From the NCBI GenBank assembly GCA_025766275.1, contig JAFKAC010000037.1, forward strand, positions 1-64,000: 64,000 bases of DNA, given 5' to 3'. The position numbers were made by a program, and so were the translations under genes. The stretch comes from Lactarius indigo. Its lineage: Eukaryota > Basidiomycota > Agaricomycetes > Russulales > Russulaceae. Positions 45,025 through 56,083 of the stretch are shown in pieces (position 1 is the stretch's first letter; each line of letters starts with the position of its first letter). Below the pieces are notes generated by a model. The model had not been told where the DNA came from, did not search any database, and saw only the letters and a list, made by a program, of their open reading frames with translations.

Positions 45025-45345
45025 TGTAACGCCACTACAGGGGTGTTTAGTACAACCTGTACTAAGTCAGTCAATCGATCGGTAGTCCAAGCTCAAAGGC
45101 TTGACTTCAGATGTGATGGTGCACAAGAGTCACAAGGACACGCGTCACTTGGACTATAGAGGAGGGCTAAGACTCGAAGGTCTAGCGAAGGCGAAGGTTG
45201 GGAGACAAAGGGGACTTCATGTAGACGAGTGTAGTATTACACAAGAAGTCTAGTCTACCGTACAAGCTAGGCAGTACTAGGCTTAAATACACGAAGAGAC
45301 AGCGCTGTTCCTAATTGAAGGACAAAGGATGGAGCATAAAGAGAA
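45025..45345 (-). repeat. Inverted, truncated Gypsy LTR
   Basis: Begins TGTAACGCCACTACAGGGG and is the reverse complement of the last roughly 320 bp of the LTR ending at 45,977 (CCCCTGTAGTGGCGTTACA), with moderate divergence. The spacer between the two arms is about 300 bp. Confidence 0.8.
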
Positions 45346-45549
45346 CAAAGGATCTCTGGTATTACGATCTCTTTCTTGTTTCTCTCGATTTGCTTTCGGA
45401 CCCTTATTCCGGACTTGCTTGTCCCTTATCTTTACTTATGACTCCCGTCACTTACATCGCGAGCCCTGTACGACCACGCGGACATTACGATTACCCGACT
45501 CCTATCACGCGACTTGCTTATCATGGTTATCTTTCAATAAAGCTCGACA

Positions 45550-45977
45550 TGTGTTAGTTTCCATTCGATCCTTACTCACGCACGGACCCACATGAGTCTC
45601 CCATGTTCTTCATTCAGATTCCCTTTGTTCCTCTTATGTCTTGTCTTTTGTTCTCCAATCGGGAACGGCGTTATTCCCTTCTTTGTATGACACAGTACGA
45701 TGCGTATTTAAGCCCAGTACTACCTAGCTTGTATGGTAGACTAGACTTCTTGTGTAATACTACACTCGTCTACGCGAGCTCTCTCGAGTCTCTTGTCTCC
45801 CGATCCCCCGTCTTCACTAGACCTTCGCGTCTTAGCCATCCTCTATAGTCCAAGTGACGCGCATCCTTGTGACTCTTGTGCACCATCACTTCTGAAGTCG
45901 AGCCTTTGAGCTCAGACTCCCGACCGTCTGACTGACTTGGTACAGGTCGTACTCAACGCCCCTGTAGTGGCGTTACA
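45550..45977 (+). repeat. 5' LTR of a second Gypsy family
   Basis: Ends GTGGCGTTACA at 45,977. The start is uncertain, and TGTTAGTTTCC at 45,550 is a candidate. It has a TATA-like GCGTATTTAAGCC near 45,702. It is followed by TTAAG, exactly as the first Gypsy LTR is, and then by gag. Confidence 0.65.
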
Positions 45978-47311
45978 TTAAGTCTAGTCTCTCCAACGTG
46001 GCTCTCACCAGCCAAAGCCGAACACAGTTTGTCAAGGAGTACCTAGAGCAACACCCCTACGACGACCTACGACCCTCTATCAAGGGAACCACTCTCTGGA
46101 GAAACACCCCACACGACAAAGGGTACTATGTCTACGACCCTGACAAACTCACGTACGAACCCATCAAATACATCGAGGACCAACATATCTGGGCCTACGT
46201 CGCTTACTCTGACACGAAACACTCCTGGTATTCATATAAACCTGTCCCTGCACACCTAGGACTAGGACCAGGAAAGGGACAAATTAGCGCTATCGACACA
46301 GACTCCGACGTTGAAGAACCATCATCTGAACCCGATCTAGACAACCCCACACTTACGCCGACCATCCAACGCCCCGTAGATTTCACATCGTATGCCAACA
46401 TGTCCACAACCCAACTCTCCACCACCCTCACCACCTCACAACCACTCACAGGGTCCTTGACAGCGAATCCTGCAAGTAGTGGAGGACATCCTGTGGGAGG
46501 AAGTATGTTGGCAAGCGGAGGAGGTGCTGCGGGAAGCTCAGGAAGCCATCATGGAGGTGGTGCACCTGGAGGTGGAGGTGGTGCGCCGGGAGGTGGAGGC
46601 GGTGCGCCTGGAGGCGGAGGCGGCGCGCCTGGAGGTGGAGGCGGCGGAGCGGCAGCTGGCCCAGCCGCCGGAGGACCCCCTCAACCAAACGGACGACTTG
46701 GGGGAAACCCCCCACCAGAATTCACTGGAGACCAAGAGACCAGTCGAGCCTTCCTCAACGCTTTCGCCCTCTATCGAGGAATGAACCCAAACGTCCAACA
46801 ACTTACCCTCCCCTACTCCCGAGCAATGACACTGCTCTCATACATCCGAGGCCCACTAGTGGACGACTGGGTTGAGGAACAAATACAATGGCTAGCGGAT
46901 CAACTAGTGGGAGGTGTGGCTATGAATGCCGAAAATCTGTGGAACACCATCGAAACGCGCTTCATCCAAGCATACACCGATACTATGCAACAACAAAAAG
47001 CCCGCCATGCCATCCAAAGTTTACGGATGGACAAAGAAGATATCGACACGTATATCGCCAAGTTCTCTAACCTGGCCAACGAAGTGGGGTACAACAAGGA
47101 TGAGGCAACCACTCTGGAAATCTTCCAGAAAGGACTCCCGAATGCGCTGGTCATAAATGCCATCAAATTCCACCACCCTGTAAATTGGGACGACTGGAAG
47201 ATGGCAGTCACCCTCCAACAAGCAGAATACCTCCTACTCAAGGACCGACTTACTAAAGGAAGAATGGACAAGAAAGGAGGAGCCTTGCACGACCAATGGC
47301 TGAACACATAA
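45978..47311 (+). CDS. gag: Gag of a truncated Gypsy element
   Basis: Open frame of about 437 codons from GTG at 45,998. As in the first Gypsy element it has no ATG near its N-terminus and starts about 20 bp after the LTR. It has RTQFVKEYLEQHPYDD, and a glycine-rich linker (about 46,550-46,660, repeats of GGGGGAPG). The capsid region includes NPPPEFTGDQETSRAFLNAF and IETRFIQAYTDTMQQQKARH. It ends at 47,311 shortly after LLKDRLTKGRMDKKGG, before any zinc knuckle. No pol follows. The element was cut off, probably by KDZ2, which begins within about 50-150 bp. Confidence 0.8.
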
Positions 47312-47479
47312 TGACGCAAATAATTAACGATACATTCGTAAAACCCCATGTGCAAATGACCCTAATACATCGGCGAAACCCACGTGGGCCTACATAGTAA
47401 AGGCAGACGTAAATCACGAATGGGCCTATTAAATAGAACTGCCGAATTGTTCGGATGGGGCCAGCGACATCAGCTGGAG

Positions 47480-49500
47480 ATACCTTACCATGATTAAGAG
47501 ATGGGCCCACTACACAGAAAACACTTCGCAGGTGCTGCCGATAGTCTCAAATGGGCCCAATGTTATTCCTAAGTGACACTGCCAAATTCCTTGAATAGGC
47601 CCAGTGCTGCCCCTGAGACACGCTGCCGACGGTCTCAAATGGGCCCAGTATTATTCCCCTGAAATGCTACCGATTGCCTTGAATGGGCCCATAATGGCTC
47701 CTAGGACATGCTGCCGATGGGCTCAAATGGGCCCAGAATTGATCCTTGGTGAAATTGACAATTGTATCGAATGGGCCTGGTGCCAATCATAAGATATGCT
47801 GCCGATGGTCCCAAATGGGCCCGGTATTTTCCTAAGTGACACTACCAATTTCCTTGAATGGGCCCAGCGTTGCTCTTGATAGATGCTGCCGATGGTCTCA
47901 AATGGGCCCGGTGTTCTCCTAAGTGATGCTACCGATTTCCCTGAATGGGCCCAGTGCAAATCATAAGATATGGTACCGATGGTCTCAAATGGGCCCAGTG
48001 TTTTCCTAGGTGACACTACTGATTGCTTTGAATGGGCCCAACATTGCTCTTAATAAATGCTGCCGATGGCCTCAAATGGGCCCAGAATTGATCCTTGGTG
48101 AAATTGACGATTGTATTGAATGGGCCTAGTGTCAATCATAAGATATGCTGCCGATGGTCTCAAATGGGCCTGGTGTTTTCCTAAGTGATACTACCGATTG
48201 CTTTGAATGGGCCCAGTGTTGTTCTTTGGCGATTTCACCGATTGCTTTGAATGGGCCCAGCGTTGCTCTCGATAAATGCTGCTGATGGCCTCAAATGGGC
48301 CCAGAATTGATCCTTGGTGAAATTGACGATTGTATTGAATGGGCCCAGTGAAAATCATAAGATATGGTACCGATGGTCTCAAATGGGCCCAGTGATTTCC
48401 TGAGTGACATTCCCGATTTCCTTGAATGGGCCCAGCGTTGCTCTTAATAAATGCTGCCGATGGCCTCAAATGGGCCCAGAATTGATCCTTGGTGAAATTG
48501 ACGATTGTATTGAATGGGCCCAGTGTCAATCATAAGATATGGTACCGATGGTCTCAAATGGGCCCAGTGTTTTCCTAAGTGACACTACCGATTGCTTTGA
48601 ATGGGCCCAGCGTTGCTCTTAATAAATGCTGCCAATGGCCTCAAATGGGCCCAGCATTGATACTTGGCGAAATTGCCGATTGCATTGAATGGGCCCAGTA
48701 TCAATCAAGGTATGGTACCGACGGTCTCAAATGGCCCCGATGTTTTCCCAAGTGATACTACTGAAATCTTTGAATGGGCCCGGCACTGCTCTTAATAAAT
48801 GCTGCCGATGGTCTCAAATGGGCCCAGTGTTGTTCGTCAGTGATACTACCAATTGCCTTGAATGGGCCCAGTGTTGCAAATGATTCGTGCTGCCGATGGT
48901 ACCCCATGGACCCAGTGTTATTCCTGAGTGTTACTACCGATTGCCTTGAATGGGCTCAAAATTACTAGCGAGATACACTGCCAACAGGCTTAAATGGGCC
49001 CAGCATTGCTTGTGAGACATGCTGCCGGTGGGCTCAAATGGGCCCAGCATTGCCCCTTGATGACATCCCTAATCAACTCAATGTTGCTTATGAAAAGTTA
49101 TGAGGGAAAGCACCGATGGTCTTGAATGGACCCCATGTTGTTTATGAGGGGTGCTACCGCCGGGCTTAGCATCACTGACAAACCACATTGGGCCCATTTA
49201 AGACCATCGGCAGCATTTCTTAAGAGCAATTCTGGGCCAATTCAATCTAATCGGTAGTATATCACTTCGGAACAAGACTGCCGACTATGTTGGCTGGGCC
49301 CAGGCATGTTCCTGTGATGCGCAGCCAACCTTCAATAGGCCCAGCCACCCATGGTCAGTCCTGAAATGTGTTGCTGATAGCTTTGAATGGGCTAAGAATC
49401 CTTTTAAGGGCCACCATAGATTGCCTTTAATGGCCTGAGCCCTTCCCTCCAGAGTGCTGCCGATGGTCCTGAATGGGCCCAGAATTCTATGGGAAGCACT
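47480..49500. repeat. KDZ2 left satellite, about 44-bp units in a 176-bp higher-order repeat
   Basis: Units of about 40-48 bp, each ending in TGGGCCCAG. Two alternating forms are seen: CTGCCGATGGTCTCAAATGGGCCCAG-like and CTACCGATTGCTTTGAATGGGCCCAG-like (the latter also as GACGATTGTATTGAATGGG). Four successive forms make a composite of 176 bp: GATCCTTGG recurs at 48,307 and 48,483, and as GATACTTGG at 48,659. The first occurrences are spaced differently, which shows unit gain or loss. Confidence 0.85.
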
Positions 49501-49659
49501 GGCATATTTGTCTTGACATGTACCGCCTGAATGATCCCAGTGATACTCATTGTTGTCCATTGGCAGACTGTCATTCCCTGCGTTCTTGGCCAGCAAGCTC
49601 TTTTGAGCGCACTCATATGTTTTCCAATCCGAAGCTTTAACATTTGGACTATATAACAC
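49285..49659 (-). CDS. Open frame beside the KDZ2 satellite, doubtful
   Basis: A 124-codon minus-strand frame, partly over degenerate satellite (the segment RILGPFRTIG is satellite-encoded). The N-terminal 45 codons are outside it and may be real exon sequence. No family recognised. Confidence 0.2.
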   Translation of the reverse strand: MLYSPNVKASDWKTYECAQKSLLAKNAGNDSLPMDNNEYHWDHSGGTCQDKYASASHRILGPFRTIGSTLEGRAQAIKGNLWWPLKGFLAHSKLSATHFRTDHGWLGLLKVGCASQEHAWAQPT

Positions 49660-49667
49660 TCGATATA

Positions 49668-51019
49668 CTACACAAGGTTCTGTACATCAGTATTGTCCAA
49701 CTCCTCGATTATATCATCTATCACCTCACTCATTTCCTTCTCCTGCTGATAGATATTCCATACCTGGGCATGGATTCGACGATTCCTTGATCCTTCAGCA
49801 CGTAAGATGGCGACCCTGGTGCTGAGATCAAACTCTTCTTGCTGTTGTAAAGCAGAATAGATGGTCAATGTTGCAAAAATCGGTAGTGGAATATACAGCG
49901 TACCAGTACCTGCTCAGGAGGATGCTGTACTTGCACGTGAAGCACCTCCACACTTTCATCACCATGGCCTACCAGCACCTGTGAGTTGGAGGGAGATAGG
50001 TCATTCCCACCGAAAGTTCTGACTGTATACAGTGAGCAAGGTATGATTCGTAATCAGTCAAACTGGTACTCACTGTGTGCTACCGAATGGATTCCAACGC
50101 GCTCTCCAGCCTCGGTAGGTAGGGCCAAGTCCTCCCTAACATCTTCATTTGGCATCCCATCCTGTCGCGATGGTGCGCAGGTTATCCCCTGAGCATGGGC
50201 CCCAGGCGAGACTGGCGAGTCCATCCCAAAGTTGTCCTGAGCCATTGGCGAGGGTGGCCCATCCATACCAAAACTCTCCAGATCTTGGACCTCATGGTCT
50301 GTATATGCAGAGTAAGACATATTTTATAATCAGTCAAAATGGTACTCACTGTGTGCTGCCGACGAGATTCCTACACTCTCTCCAACCTCGGCAGGTAAGG
50401 CCAAGTTCATCTGGTACTCACCACACGCTGCCGAAGGGTTTCCTACACACTCTCTAACCTCGGCAGGTAGGGCCAAGTCCATCCCAAAGTCATCTTGAGC
50501 CGTTGGTGAGGGTGGCCCATCCATACCAAAACTGCCCCCATCTCGCACCTCCTGAGGAGCCTCTGAGTTGGTGACGCCATGGCCTTTTGGCACCTCAGAG
50601 GCACTGGAAGGTGGGGCATGCTTGCCCCATTCCCAAACTGTACATGCAGAGTTAGGGGTGAATGGAAATCAGTGAAAACGACACTTACCACGTGCTGCCT
50701 TGAGGCTGCCGATGGACCGAGTTGGCAGAGTAGGTGGAGGCGAATCCATCCCAAAGTCAGCTGGAACTGTAGGGGATGGAGATCCACCCATTCCAAAGTC
50801 GTCCTGAGCTACTGGGGATGGAGACCCGCCCATTCCAAAGTCATCCTGAGCTACCGGAGACGGCGATCCATCCATCCCAAAGCTGTGTTTACTTTCTGGG
50901 GATGACTCCCCACCCATGCCATAATCGTCTTGACCTTCGGCAGATAGAAGTGGATCTTCACTGATCCTGAGCTGTTGAGTGCTGACCAATATCGAAAGGG
51001 GAGAGCGAGATTGAGACAT
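49668..51019 (-). CDS. KDZ accessory protein E (KDZ2 copy)
   Basis: Minus-strand gene starting MSQSRSPLSILVSTQQLRIS at 51,019. Four to five exons carry a repeated block around SPSPVAQDDFGMGG (residues D/S-F-G-M-D/G-G/S-P-x-S-P). The block spreads over several exons, including DGPPSPTAQDDFGMD and LESFGMDGPPSPMAQDNFGM. The last exon is helical and charged (LSTRVAILRAEGSRNRRIHA, VIDDIIEELDNTD) and ends at 49,668. It is the counterpart of KDZ1 protein E by position, strand, start and general layout. The repeat sequences themselves differ. Exon repeats appear to have expanded by duplication of exon-intron units near 50,050-50,470. Confidence 0.55.
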
Positions 51020-51262
51020 GAAAGTAGAATTTTCTGAGTGGAAATGGTCTGCGTGGAGTGGTCTGATGATGTAGCGATAAGTCGAATGAGTCGGCAGTAT
51101 CTCGATTACTTATTATGCAAAGAAGAATCCATGTTCTGCTGAGTCAGGTTGTGAATGGATATTTCGGCAGCTCGGCAGCGGCACCACCCAGTCGCTAGCA
51201 CAACCTCAACCTGACGTGGCAATTGACACCGCTGAACACATTGTTCTTTTTACTTCAACACC

Positions 51263-53131
51263 ATGACATCCCTTCTTTCCATCGCATCAGTGATCGAAGC
51301 CGCCGTTGCTGCTTATGTCTCAGTCCGAGACGTAACTGACAGGGCAGAATGGAAACGCCACCTTGAGAAGGAGAAGGTAAGTCCTTGTTTAGGTTTCCAT
51401 TTGATCTCATCCCCATTTGAGTTAGGCCAAGGCAACAAAAGTCTTTCGGCAGGTCAAGAAGGACAATTCGGGGGAGGCGCCAGCACTGCATCCCACACTA
51501 GCGGCGCTCTACATCGTATTAGACGCTGATGGTGATCTTTCAGAGATCACCAGGACAAACCCTGGCCTTAAGAGGCATAAGTATTACCAACCTGGGGCCA
51601 AGTTCCCCCAGGACATCTCGGACTTGTTGCCAAGTGAGGGTCGCTGGTGGGAAACCCTTGGTGAGTCATTAAAAACTGTCTCATTTGCTTTCTCAACGTC
51701 TCCCCACAGTTGCCGAGTCTCGAAATGTGGGACCACCACCAAAGACGGTCCCACATCACCTGCCGAGGGTGAAGCTCATCCTGCCGGATCCACCTGCCGA
51801 CTATGCGGCAATGCAGGTGGATGGGTCGCAGAAGGTGAGTAATTATATCTCTATTCCTCTGATCATTCTGACTTCCTCCAACAGTTGCTAAGGGCCACCC
51901 GCAACCTGAAGGCAGCTGCGAAGGGGCTGCCGAAGCTGCTGCCGTGGTCGATTCGAGGAAGCGTAAGCGGCCTTTGCCTTCAGGTGACAAGACCAAGAAG
52001 CGCCATGCGGGGCCCTCACGGCAGCAACTGTAGGCCTGCAATCAATGACGAGGACGAGTTTGAGAGTGAGGACGATGACGACAACAGCAACAGCAACGAC
52101 GACAGCTCCAGTGACAATGGCTATGAAGAAGAGGACGAGATCAAGGAGGAGGAGGAGGAGGAGGAGGAGGACGATGAGGTGGACGAGATCGACGATGACA
52201 ACGACGACGATGACAACAATGACGACGACAATGACGACGGAAAGGGAGGCGAAGAGGGTGAGGGAGAAAACGAGTATGAGAGGTATAAGTTCAAGGTGCG
52301 TATTCGTTATCTTTTCATTATTCGCAGCTGAAGGAAATGTAAATAGTGCTCTCGATGCACCCGTGCAGGGGTCGACTGCCAGACAAGGCTGACAGGGCCT
52401 TGCATTCGCTGCAAGGAGAAGAAGCAGCAATGCAGTCTGATGCCCATAAACGTGAAGACAGGCAAGGCAGATCGGCGGATACTGACGGCCAAGCAGGTCT
52501 TCAAGTTCCGCCTTGAGCAGCTCAAGGGGAAGCAGCCGAGGCATGGGGTCAGGGTGGGTTCAGACTCGGTAGCGTTTGCCTCAAGGATGGTTGGGAGGAT
52601 GAAGCTGGACAGCGGGTCATCTCATGGCCATTCTCGCTCGGCAGCTTCGGTTTCACCGTCTGCAGCTGAGTCGCCCGTCCCACCCTCTGCGGAGCTGTTC
52701 CCTGCTGTAGACGCAGCTGCTGAAGCCCTCTGTCCCTACTCCCACTTCAATTCCCATCATCTCTGCTGCCGCCGCCCCTTCCCCTGCTGCTGCAGTTCCT
52801 CCTACCACTGCTAACCGCCATTCCCCCTGCCGCCACCACTCCCATTCCCCCTACCCCTGCTGCCGACTTTCCTGTTCCCATTGACGACCACTCCCCCTCC
52901 ATAGCCCCCGCTCTCCGTCAGCACGTGTCATCGAAGAGGAAGAAACTCGTGCCGTATGTCTTGGTGCTGAACCCACCACCCTCGGTCTCCTCGCGACAGC
53001 AAAGCTCTGCCGCCCAGGAGTCGCAAGTGCCGTCTCCCAGCAGCAGCAGCATGGTGGCCTTGGAGAGAAGGGTAGCTGCGATTGAAGAATGGATACGCGC
53101 GCAAGATGAGAACTGGAAGGGCGGATTGTAA
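51263..53131 (+). CDS. KDZ accessory protein B with partial zinc cluster (KDZ2 copy)
   Basis: ATG at 51,263 (MTSLLSIASVIEAAVAAYVS). The next exons give AKATKVFRQVKKDNSGEAP, DADGDLSEITRTNPGLKRH and YYQPGAKFPQDISDLLPSEG. VAESRNVGPPPKTVPHHLP and an exon with a nuclear-localisation-like RKRKRPLPSGDKTKKRH follow. A long acidic tract lies at 52,040-52,290. After an intron (about 52,297-52,367) comes CQTRLTGPCIRCKEKKQQC, whose second part has the CX2CX6C spacing of a Zn2Cys6 half-cluster. The C-terminal part is serine/proline/alanine-rich and ends near SSSMVALERRVAAIEEWIRA (helical). The layout matches KDZ1 protein B. DNA binding is inferred. Frame joins near 51,990 are uncertain. Confidence 0.55.
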
Positions 53132-53899
53132 GACCTTTTTCTTACTTTACGCATTTTTTGGCATCGTTTTTGTTTTGTTTACTATTTCCCTCTGCCTCGG
53201 TATCTCTTTACATACTTGTCTCACATCTAGCTAGTTCACTGCCCTACTGTACCATGTCTGTATCAAATACAATCTCCACTTGCTGTCTTGTTTCGCCCTG
53301 CGTGATTGTGAGTTGGTTGTGATGTTTCGGCAGCTGTTCAGAACTGGTCAAATAACTCACAAACGGTCCGATTTTATCGCTTAGAGTTGGCGGAGGATTC
53401 CTCAGCATTTGAGAATATCTACCTCCCCAAATATTTTCAGATCTCCGACATCTTATTTCCCAAGGCAGCAAAAATGTTGGCTTGAGCTGCCTGCAACACT
53501 ATATCATTGTCAAGGCATTTAATGGTGCTGAAAATTAGCACAACACGTGTATAGATAGATATTTACGTTACACTCTGAGTGACGCTTGGTACGAGTGAGA
53601 ACCCAGAAAAGGGATGTGAGGGAGATACTAATCATCCTGCAGCGGTGTATGCCCCTTGCCCCTCCTCCTTCTAGCGACCCACTCTGGTCCTGGCAGACAT
53701 GCCGCTGCTCCTATTGGACACATTCACCTTCTAGAGTCAATGAGGAAGCTATCACTTACTGAATTTGCTTAGCCCTGCTCTGTAGGCCGCGTTACGCGCG
53801 CTGAGCGCCGAGTGTCATTCTGTGTATTTGTCAAACGGCGATCAACTTTCTGGCGCTTGGAGGGGGGGGTATCGGCAGTTACCTGGGTGAGAGGCCCTG
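53132..53899. other. Spacer between convergent genes B and A of KDZ2
   Basis: No gene seen. Contains scattered CTGCCGA/TCGGCAG heptamers and likely the 3' ends of both neighbours. Confidence 0.4.
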
Positions 53900-55981
53900 A
53901 GTTTCAAGGCGCTAGATTGAATTTAGGTCACTTACTTGGTCAGTCAGGGGAGCGTTCCTGGGCAGGACCCGCCCTTGAGCTGCCGATGGGAGCTGGGTGC
54001 TGCGTGATGATGCGAGGGCGAGGACGAGTGCGAGTGTGAGGAGGTGGAGGCGGAGGTGGGGGGTTGGGAGGGTGTGGGGGCAGCATTCCCCCATCTTCTT
54101 GCATCGGCAGCTCCTCATGAGGCTGCTGACCATTGGCGCTCTGGTGAGGGTGAGGCCTAAGTTACAGAAACATAAGGGAGCTCAGTTACTTACACTGCTT
54201 GGACTCCCAGCACCATCTTCTTGGCTTTGTCCATTAGACCCACCCCCGGTTGAATGCTCACCATCATAATGCCTGTTAGCCTTATCCACTTTCTTGAAGC
54301 GGAATGGGATCTCGCTGGCAGCTCGCCTCTGTATCCAGTGCTTGAGTAGGGAGTTGGCGTCATGGAGACGAATGTGATGGTATTGTGTCAGAGTGACCCC
54401 TTCCGGCAGGTACTCGGCAGCAATAAAGTCGCCTTGGGCCTCATGTATTCTGGCCCATGGGACCCTTCCCTTGCTCCCACCGGCAGCAATCTCTGAGAAT
54501 CAGATAACTGGCTAGGTCGGCAACAGGGAACTGTAGTTCACTCACGGTACATCTCACTCATGAACTTGCCAATGACCACCTTCTTGTACATGAGGCCCTC
54601 GCGATCAATGTCTTCCCATTTCGGCAGCACAGGGTACCCATTTTCGTCCATCGGCAGCTTCACCTTAGGGGTTTTATCCTTCCTTTTTCTGTCCTCTTCA
54701 CCGCTATCGGCAGGGTATTCCCTTACGAAGGTGTCATATTAGCACATTTCTCTTGAAGTGAAATAGACGCTAACCAAAAGACTCGGCAGTCCATCTTGAG
54801 AACTCCTCAACCAGTGGGTCCTTTGACCAGCCTTTGTACCGGGCTTTGAAAGAAGTTCCACCCAGCTCGTCATTGTTGTCATAGCTATTTGATAGGTTGT
54901 TAGATTGTAAGTATATAGCTTTGTATACGCACAACATGATCGAGGGTCCAGTCATCATCACAATACCCCCCCAAAATAGCAACGCGCACTCCATATTGGC
55001 GGTACATGGTCTCAGAAAAGTCCCGGATTGTATGAATACCGTGCTTCTCAAACATCCTTGGTGAGATTTAGTCAACTTCCATCTGGTAAAATGATTGGCA
55101 TGTACATACCGCTGCTGCTGCCGAGGAGGTACACCTTGCTCTGCCCATTTCTTCGCCTCTGCTCGGTACTTCACCTGTGTGTCTTCATCCAACCTTTCGC
55201 CAATTAACTTCACAGCCTTCCTGTAACAGCCGAGGTAGCTTCGTGATCCTGGCGTTGACCCAGACATTTCAACAGCCATCTTGTCCAGTTCCTGCCGGTG
55301 ATGGTCAATCAAAATGTCGTGATATGTCCATCAGTTTGCGACGAAAGCTGAATCTTTTGCGCTCCTGTCGGCACTTGTTGTAAAGGTACCAGGCGGACAA
55401 GCTGCAAAATATCAGGGCTGGACAATGTAGCCAAGAGTGCACATACTGTTTCTACGACCTTTCTATCAAATTCGGCGCCTTGTCGCCAGTGTCTCTCAAT
55501 GCGGTCCACCGAATCTTGGATGATTTTTAACCGACCATCTGCATCGGCAGCCCGGAACTCGGCAGTGTGCTTCTGCAACATGCTCGCTTGTTCATCTGTG
55601 ATTTCAATGTCCTGCTTTGAGGGGCTGTGAAGTGACATCAACAGAGGGCGTTTGCGTAAATACAATGGTTATACACACCTTTCTTCACTCGTGGCACCTC
55701 CCACCTCGTCCTCAAGATCAGGCAGCGAGCCAACGTAACTCGCCAGATGCAACTGACCCGAAGTCAGAAGATGGATACGAGCCCTCAGACTCTAGACCTG
55801 AGTCGTAGTCTTCGTCTGAGGTTTCATCATCTGACAGAGCTACAGTCCTTCTCCCCCTTACTGCGATGCACAGAATTGGGCTTGGCACCTTTCTTGGTTG
55901 TTTTTTCGGGCATGGGGAAGATTCACGGGAGGGACAGACTGAAGGTCTGACAATCTGCGGCAGTTTAAGTGACGATATCAC
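53900..55981 (-). CDS. KDZ accessory protein A (KDZ2 copy)
   Basis: Minus-strand gene homologous to 23,583-25,592. N-terminal exon (55,981-55,718) is basic then acidic (TSDEDYDSGLESEGSYPSSD). Next is DIEITDEQASMLQKHTAEFR (55,620-55,560). An exon to 55,100 has MAVEMSGSTPGSRSYLGCYR and YRAEAKKWAEQGVPPRQQQ. Then come MFEKHGIHTIRDFSETMYRQ and YKGWSKDPLVEEFSRWTAES. Further exons carry KVKLPMDENGYPVLPKWEDI (54,665-54,605) and RVPWARIHEAQGDFIAAEYL followed by LLKHWIQRRAASEIPFRF (54,470-54,290). A low-complexity tail follows. The blocks align in order with KDZ1 protein A, which supports both models. Function unknown. Confidence 0.6.
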
Positions 55982-56083
55982 ATGCTTGGCAGCGTGGGTT
56001 TGTTTATCGGCAGCTAGAAAAACTACGGAATTCGGGTGGATCGGCAGCTAGTCTTCTGCACCAAGTTCCTTAACGGTTAGAAT

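Noticed and set aside
47604..48968. Open frames with repeating GPSNTIVNFT- or WAQ-like peptides
   Set aside because: Satellite translation in the GGGCCC array. Frames are broken whenever the unit length varies.
52045..52392. Threonine/arginine-rich plus-strand frame
   Set aside because: Shadow of the acidic tract of protein B in the neighbouring frame. The acidic frame fits the downstream zinc-cluster exon better.
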